DNA of 64,000 nt from RYN-230 sp963717125 (GTDB lineage: Bacteria > Actinomycetota > Actinomycetes > Streptosporangiales > Streptosporangiaceae): assembly GCA_963717125.1 (NCBI GenBank), contig CAVQVG010000001.1:66746-130745 (forward strand), given 5' to 3'. The translations under genes were made by a program, and so were the position numbers. Shown one piece after another: positions 61,650-64,000 of this stretch (its first letter is position 1; every line of letters starts with the position of its first letter). Under the pieces are notes generated by a model that saw nothing but the letters and a program-made list of their open reading frames with translations, was not told where the DNA came from and did not search any database.

Positions 61650-64000
61650 GTGGCTGATCGTCTCGTCGTCCGCGGCGCACGCGAGCACAACCTGAAGGAT
61701 GTGTCGCTGGATCTGCCGCGGGATTCCATGATCGTGTTCACCGGGCTGTCCGGGTCGGGCAAGTCCAGCCTGGCCTTTGACACCATCTTCGCGGAGGGCC
61801 AGCGGCGGTACGTGGAGTCGCTGTCCGCGTACGCCCGGCAGTTCCTGGGCCAGATGGACAAGCCCGATGTGGACTTCATCGACGGGCTGTCGCCGGCCGT
61901 GTCCATCGACCAGAAGGCGGCCAGCCGCAACCCCCGGTCCACCGTGGGCACGATCACCGAGGTCTACGACTACCTGCGGCTGCTGTACGCCCGGGTGGGC
62001 AAGCCACACTGCCCGATCTGCGGTCGGCCGATCGCCCGGCAGACCCCGCAGCAGATCGTGGACCGGGTGCTGGAGCTGGACGAGGGCGCCCGGTTCCAGG
62101 TGCTGGCGCCGGTCATCCGCGGCCGCAAGGGGGAGTACACCGAGCTGCTGCGTGAGCTGCAGGTCAAGGGCTACTCGCGGGCCCGGGTGGACGGCACGGT
62201 GATCCGGCTGGACAGCGTGGGCGACGACCCTGGTCAGCTGCCCGCGCTGAAGAAGTACGAGAAGCACACCATCGAGGTGGTGGTGGACCGGCTGTCGGTC
62301 AAGCCGGACGCCCGGCGGCGGCTGACCGACTCGGTGGAGACGTCGCTGGCGCTGTCCGGCGGGGTGGTCCTGCTCGACTTCGTGGACCTGCCCGAGGACG
62401 ACCCGCACCGGCAGCGGATGTACTCCGAGCACTTGGCCTGCCTGTACGACGACCTGTCCTTCGAGGAGCTGGAGCCGCGGTCGTTCTCGTTCAACTCCCC
62501 GTGGGGCGCCTGCCCGGACTGCACCGGGCTGGGCACCCGGATGGAGGTGGACCCGGAGCTAGTCGTGGCGGACCCGGACAAGACGCTGGCCGAGGGCGCG
62601 ATCGGGCCGTGGAGCGGCGGTCATGTCAGCGACTACTTCCTCCGGCTGATCGAGGCGCTCGGCGCGGCCATGGGGTTCAGCATCGACACGCCCTGGCGCC
62701 GGCTGCCGGCCGCGGCCCGGAAGGCGCTGCTCGACGGGTACGACAAGCAGGTGCACGTCCGGTACAAGAACCGGTACGGCCGGGAGCGGTCCTATTACAC
62801 CTCGTTCGAGGGCGCGATCCCGTACATCGAGCGGCGGCACTCCGAGGCCGAGTCCGACTCCAGCCGGGAGCGGTTCGCCGGGTATATGCGCGAGGTGCCC
62901 TGCCCGTCCTGTCACGGGTCGCGGCTCAAGCCGATCGCGCTGGCCGTCACCGTGGACGACCGATCCATCGCGGACTTCTGCGCGCTGCCCATCGGCGAGC
63001 TGGCCAAGCTGCTGCTCAGCCTGGAGCTGTCCGACCGGGACATGCAGATCGCCGGGCGGATCCTCAAGGAGGTAAACGCCCGGCTCGGCTTCCTCCTGGA
63101 TGTGGGCCTGGATTACCTGTCGCTGGACCGGGCGTCGGCGACGCTGGCGGGGGGTGAGGCGCAGCGGATCCGGCTGGCCACCCAGATCGGGTCGGGGCTG
63201 GTCGGTGTGCTGTATGTGCTGGACGAGCCGTCGATCGGGTTGCATCAGCGGGATAATCACCGGCTGCTGGAGACCCTGGTCCGGCTGCGTGATCTGGGTA
63301 ACACGCTGATCGTGGTGGAGCACGATGAGGACACCATCCGGGCCGCGGACTGGGTGGTGGACATCGGCCCGGGTGCGGGCGAGCATGGCGGCAGCATTGT
63401 GGTGTCCGGGCCGGTGTCTGAGCTGATGGCCAGCTCCGAGTCGCTGACCGGGGCGTACCTGACCGGGCGGATGGCCATCGCGGTGCCGGCCGGGCGGCGG
63501 AAGCGGTCGCGGTCCCGGGAGGTGGTGGTCCGGGGGGCCGGTGAGCACAACCTGAAGAACGTGGACGTGGCGTTCCCGCTGGGCTGCCTGATCGCGGTCA
63601 CCGGGGTGTCCGGGTCGGGGAAGTCGACGCTGGTCAACGACATCTTGTACAAGGCGCTGGCCCGGGAGCTGCACGGCGCGCGGACGGTGCCCGGCCGGCA
63701 CGTCCGGGTCAGCGGGATGAACCAGCTCGACAAGGTGGTGCACGTGGACCAGGGGCCGATCGGGCGGACCCCGCGGTCCAACCCGGCCACCTACACCGGC
63801 GTGTTCGACCACGTCCGGAAGCTGTTCGCGGCGACCACCGAGGCGAAGGTCCGCGGCTACCAGCCCGGCCGGTTCTCGTTCAACGTCAAGGGCGGCCGGT
63901 GTGAGGCGTGCGCCGGGGACGGCACCATCAAGATCGAGATGCAGTTCCTGCCCGACGTGTACGTGCCCTGCGAGGTGTGCCACGGCGCCCGGTACAACAC
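61650..64000 (+). CDS. uvrA: Excinuclease ABC subunit A (3' end outside window)
   Basis: Damage-recognition ATPase of nucleotide excision repair. 783 codons are open to the window end. The first Walker A is FTGLSGSGKSSLAFDTI, then the UvrB-binding region with YVESLSAYARQFLGQM, zinc fingers with CPICG, CPDCTG and CPSCHG, the signature LSLDRASATLAGGEAQRIRLA, VLDEPSIGLHQRD, second Walker A VTGVSGSGKSTLVNDIL and the start of the C-terminal zinc module (CEACAGDGTIKIEM, CEVCHG). GTG 61650 is the likely start, with GGAG upstream. The last about 170 residues with the second signature are missing. Confidence 0.97.
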   Translation, partial: MADRLVVRGAREHNLKDVSLDLPRDSMIVFTGLSGSGKSSLAFDTIFAEGQRRYVESLSAYARQFLGQMDKPDVDFIDGLSPAVSIDQKAASRNPRSTVGTITEVYDYLRLLYARVGKPHCPICGRPIARQTPQQIVDRVLELDEGARFQVLAPVIRGRKGEYTELLRELQVKGYSRARVDGTVIRLDSVGDDPGQLPALKKYEKHTIEVVVDRLSVKPDARRRLTDSVETSLALSGGVVLLDFVDLPEDDPHRQRMYSEHLACLYDDLSFEELEPRSFSFNSPWGACPDCTGLGTRMEVDPELVVADPDKTLAEGAIGPWSGGHVSDYFLRLIEALGAAMGFSIDTPWRRLPAAARKALLDGYDKQVHVRYKNRYGRERSYYTSFEGAIPYIERRHSEAESDSSRERFAGYMREVPCPSCHGSRLKPIALAVTVDDRSIADFCALPIGELAKLLLSLELSDRDMQIAGRILKEVNARLGFLLDVGLDYLSLDRASATLAGGEAQRIRLATQIGSGLVGVLYVLDEPSIGLHQRDNHRLLETLVRLRDLGNTLIVVEHDEDTIRAADWVVDIGPGAGEHGGSIVVSGPVSELMASSESLTGAYLTGRMAIAVPAGRRKRSRSREVVVRGAGEHNLKNVDVAFPLGCLIAVTGVSGSGKSTLVNDILYKALARELHGARTVPGRHVRVSGMNQLDKVVHVDQGPIGRTPRSNPATYTGVFDHVRKLFAATTEAKVRGYQPGRFSFNVKGGRCEACAGDGTIKIEMQFLPDVYVPCEVCHGARYN

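Overview
This is one contiguous stretch of a high-G+C actinobacterial chromosome. By eye it is about 70% G+C or more, with strongly G/C-biased third codon positions. Many neighbouring genes overlap at ATGA or GTGA, GTG starts are common, and the 23S rRNA gene carries the insertion typical of high-G+C Gram-positives. The 16S sequence and gene content fit a soil actinomycete near Streptosporangiales or Streptomyces. I did not place it below order level.

Layout. 0-11 kb is housekeeping: mltG (cut by the window edge), aroE, a sigma factor fused to a zinc-finger and membrane tail, infC-rpmI-rplT, a TrmH-type RNA methyltransferase, a PAS histidine kinase and pheS-pheT. 11-16.4 kb is accessory: two unrelated MFS transporters, a 72-bp tandem array on the minus strand whose units each hold a ribosome-binding site and a seven-codon ORF (MRNTVWD), a diguanylate cyclase and a small lipoprotein. 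16.6-26.1 kb is the arginine operon argCJBDFR plus argH, with an ARG-box-like site in front of argC, then a 3-methyladenine DNA glycosylase and tyrS. 26.1-32.6 kb is a rich non-coding leader and a complete rRNA operon (16S-23S-5S, no spacer tRNA). 32.8-54.2 kb continues the order that commonly follows tyrS in actinobacteria: TPR protein, HAD phosphatase, SCP2, tlyA, nadK, recN, steA, steB/mctB, a MraY-like protein and murJ. Extra genes are interleaved: an MBL hydrolase, a GT-C-like membrane protein, DUF1015, an ABC exporter, Nei and an AbiEi/VSR-like protein. 54.2-60 kb has a broken glycosyltransferase and then a cell-surface locus in which two paralogous membrane proteins flank a DUF4397 protein and a sortase. 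The end holds an MBL hydrolase, a mycothiol-dependent-type enzyme and the 5' part of uvrA.

Two cautions. Several otherwise normal genes (argH, DUF1015, ABC ATPase, nadK, glycosyltransferase, paralogue B) are broken by one or two bases in G/C-rich runs. Because nadK is normally essential, consensus sequence errors are at least as likely as real mutations. All functions are assigned from visible motifs, length and gene order, not from database searches.

The best candidate for something new is the 13,961-14,213 array: four almost identical micro-ORFs, each with its own strong Shine-Dalgarno sequence. The heptapeptide is kept even where the flanking repeat sequence has diverged. Second-tier observations are the two 65-bp repeats inserted in the glycosyltransferase, the paralogue pair with a shared 44-bp upstream motif, the RG-heptad/polyacid TPR protein, and the sigma/zinc-finger/transmembrane fusion.
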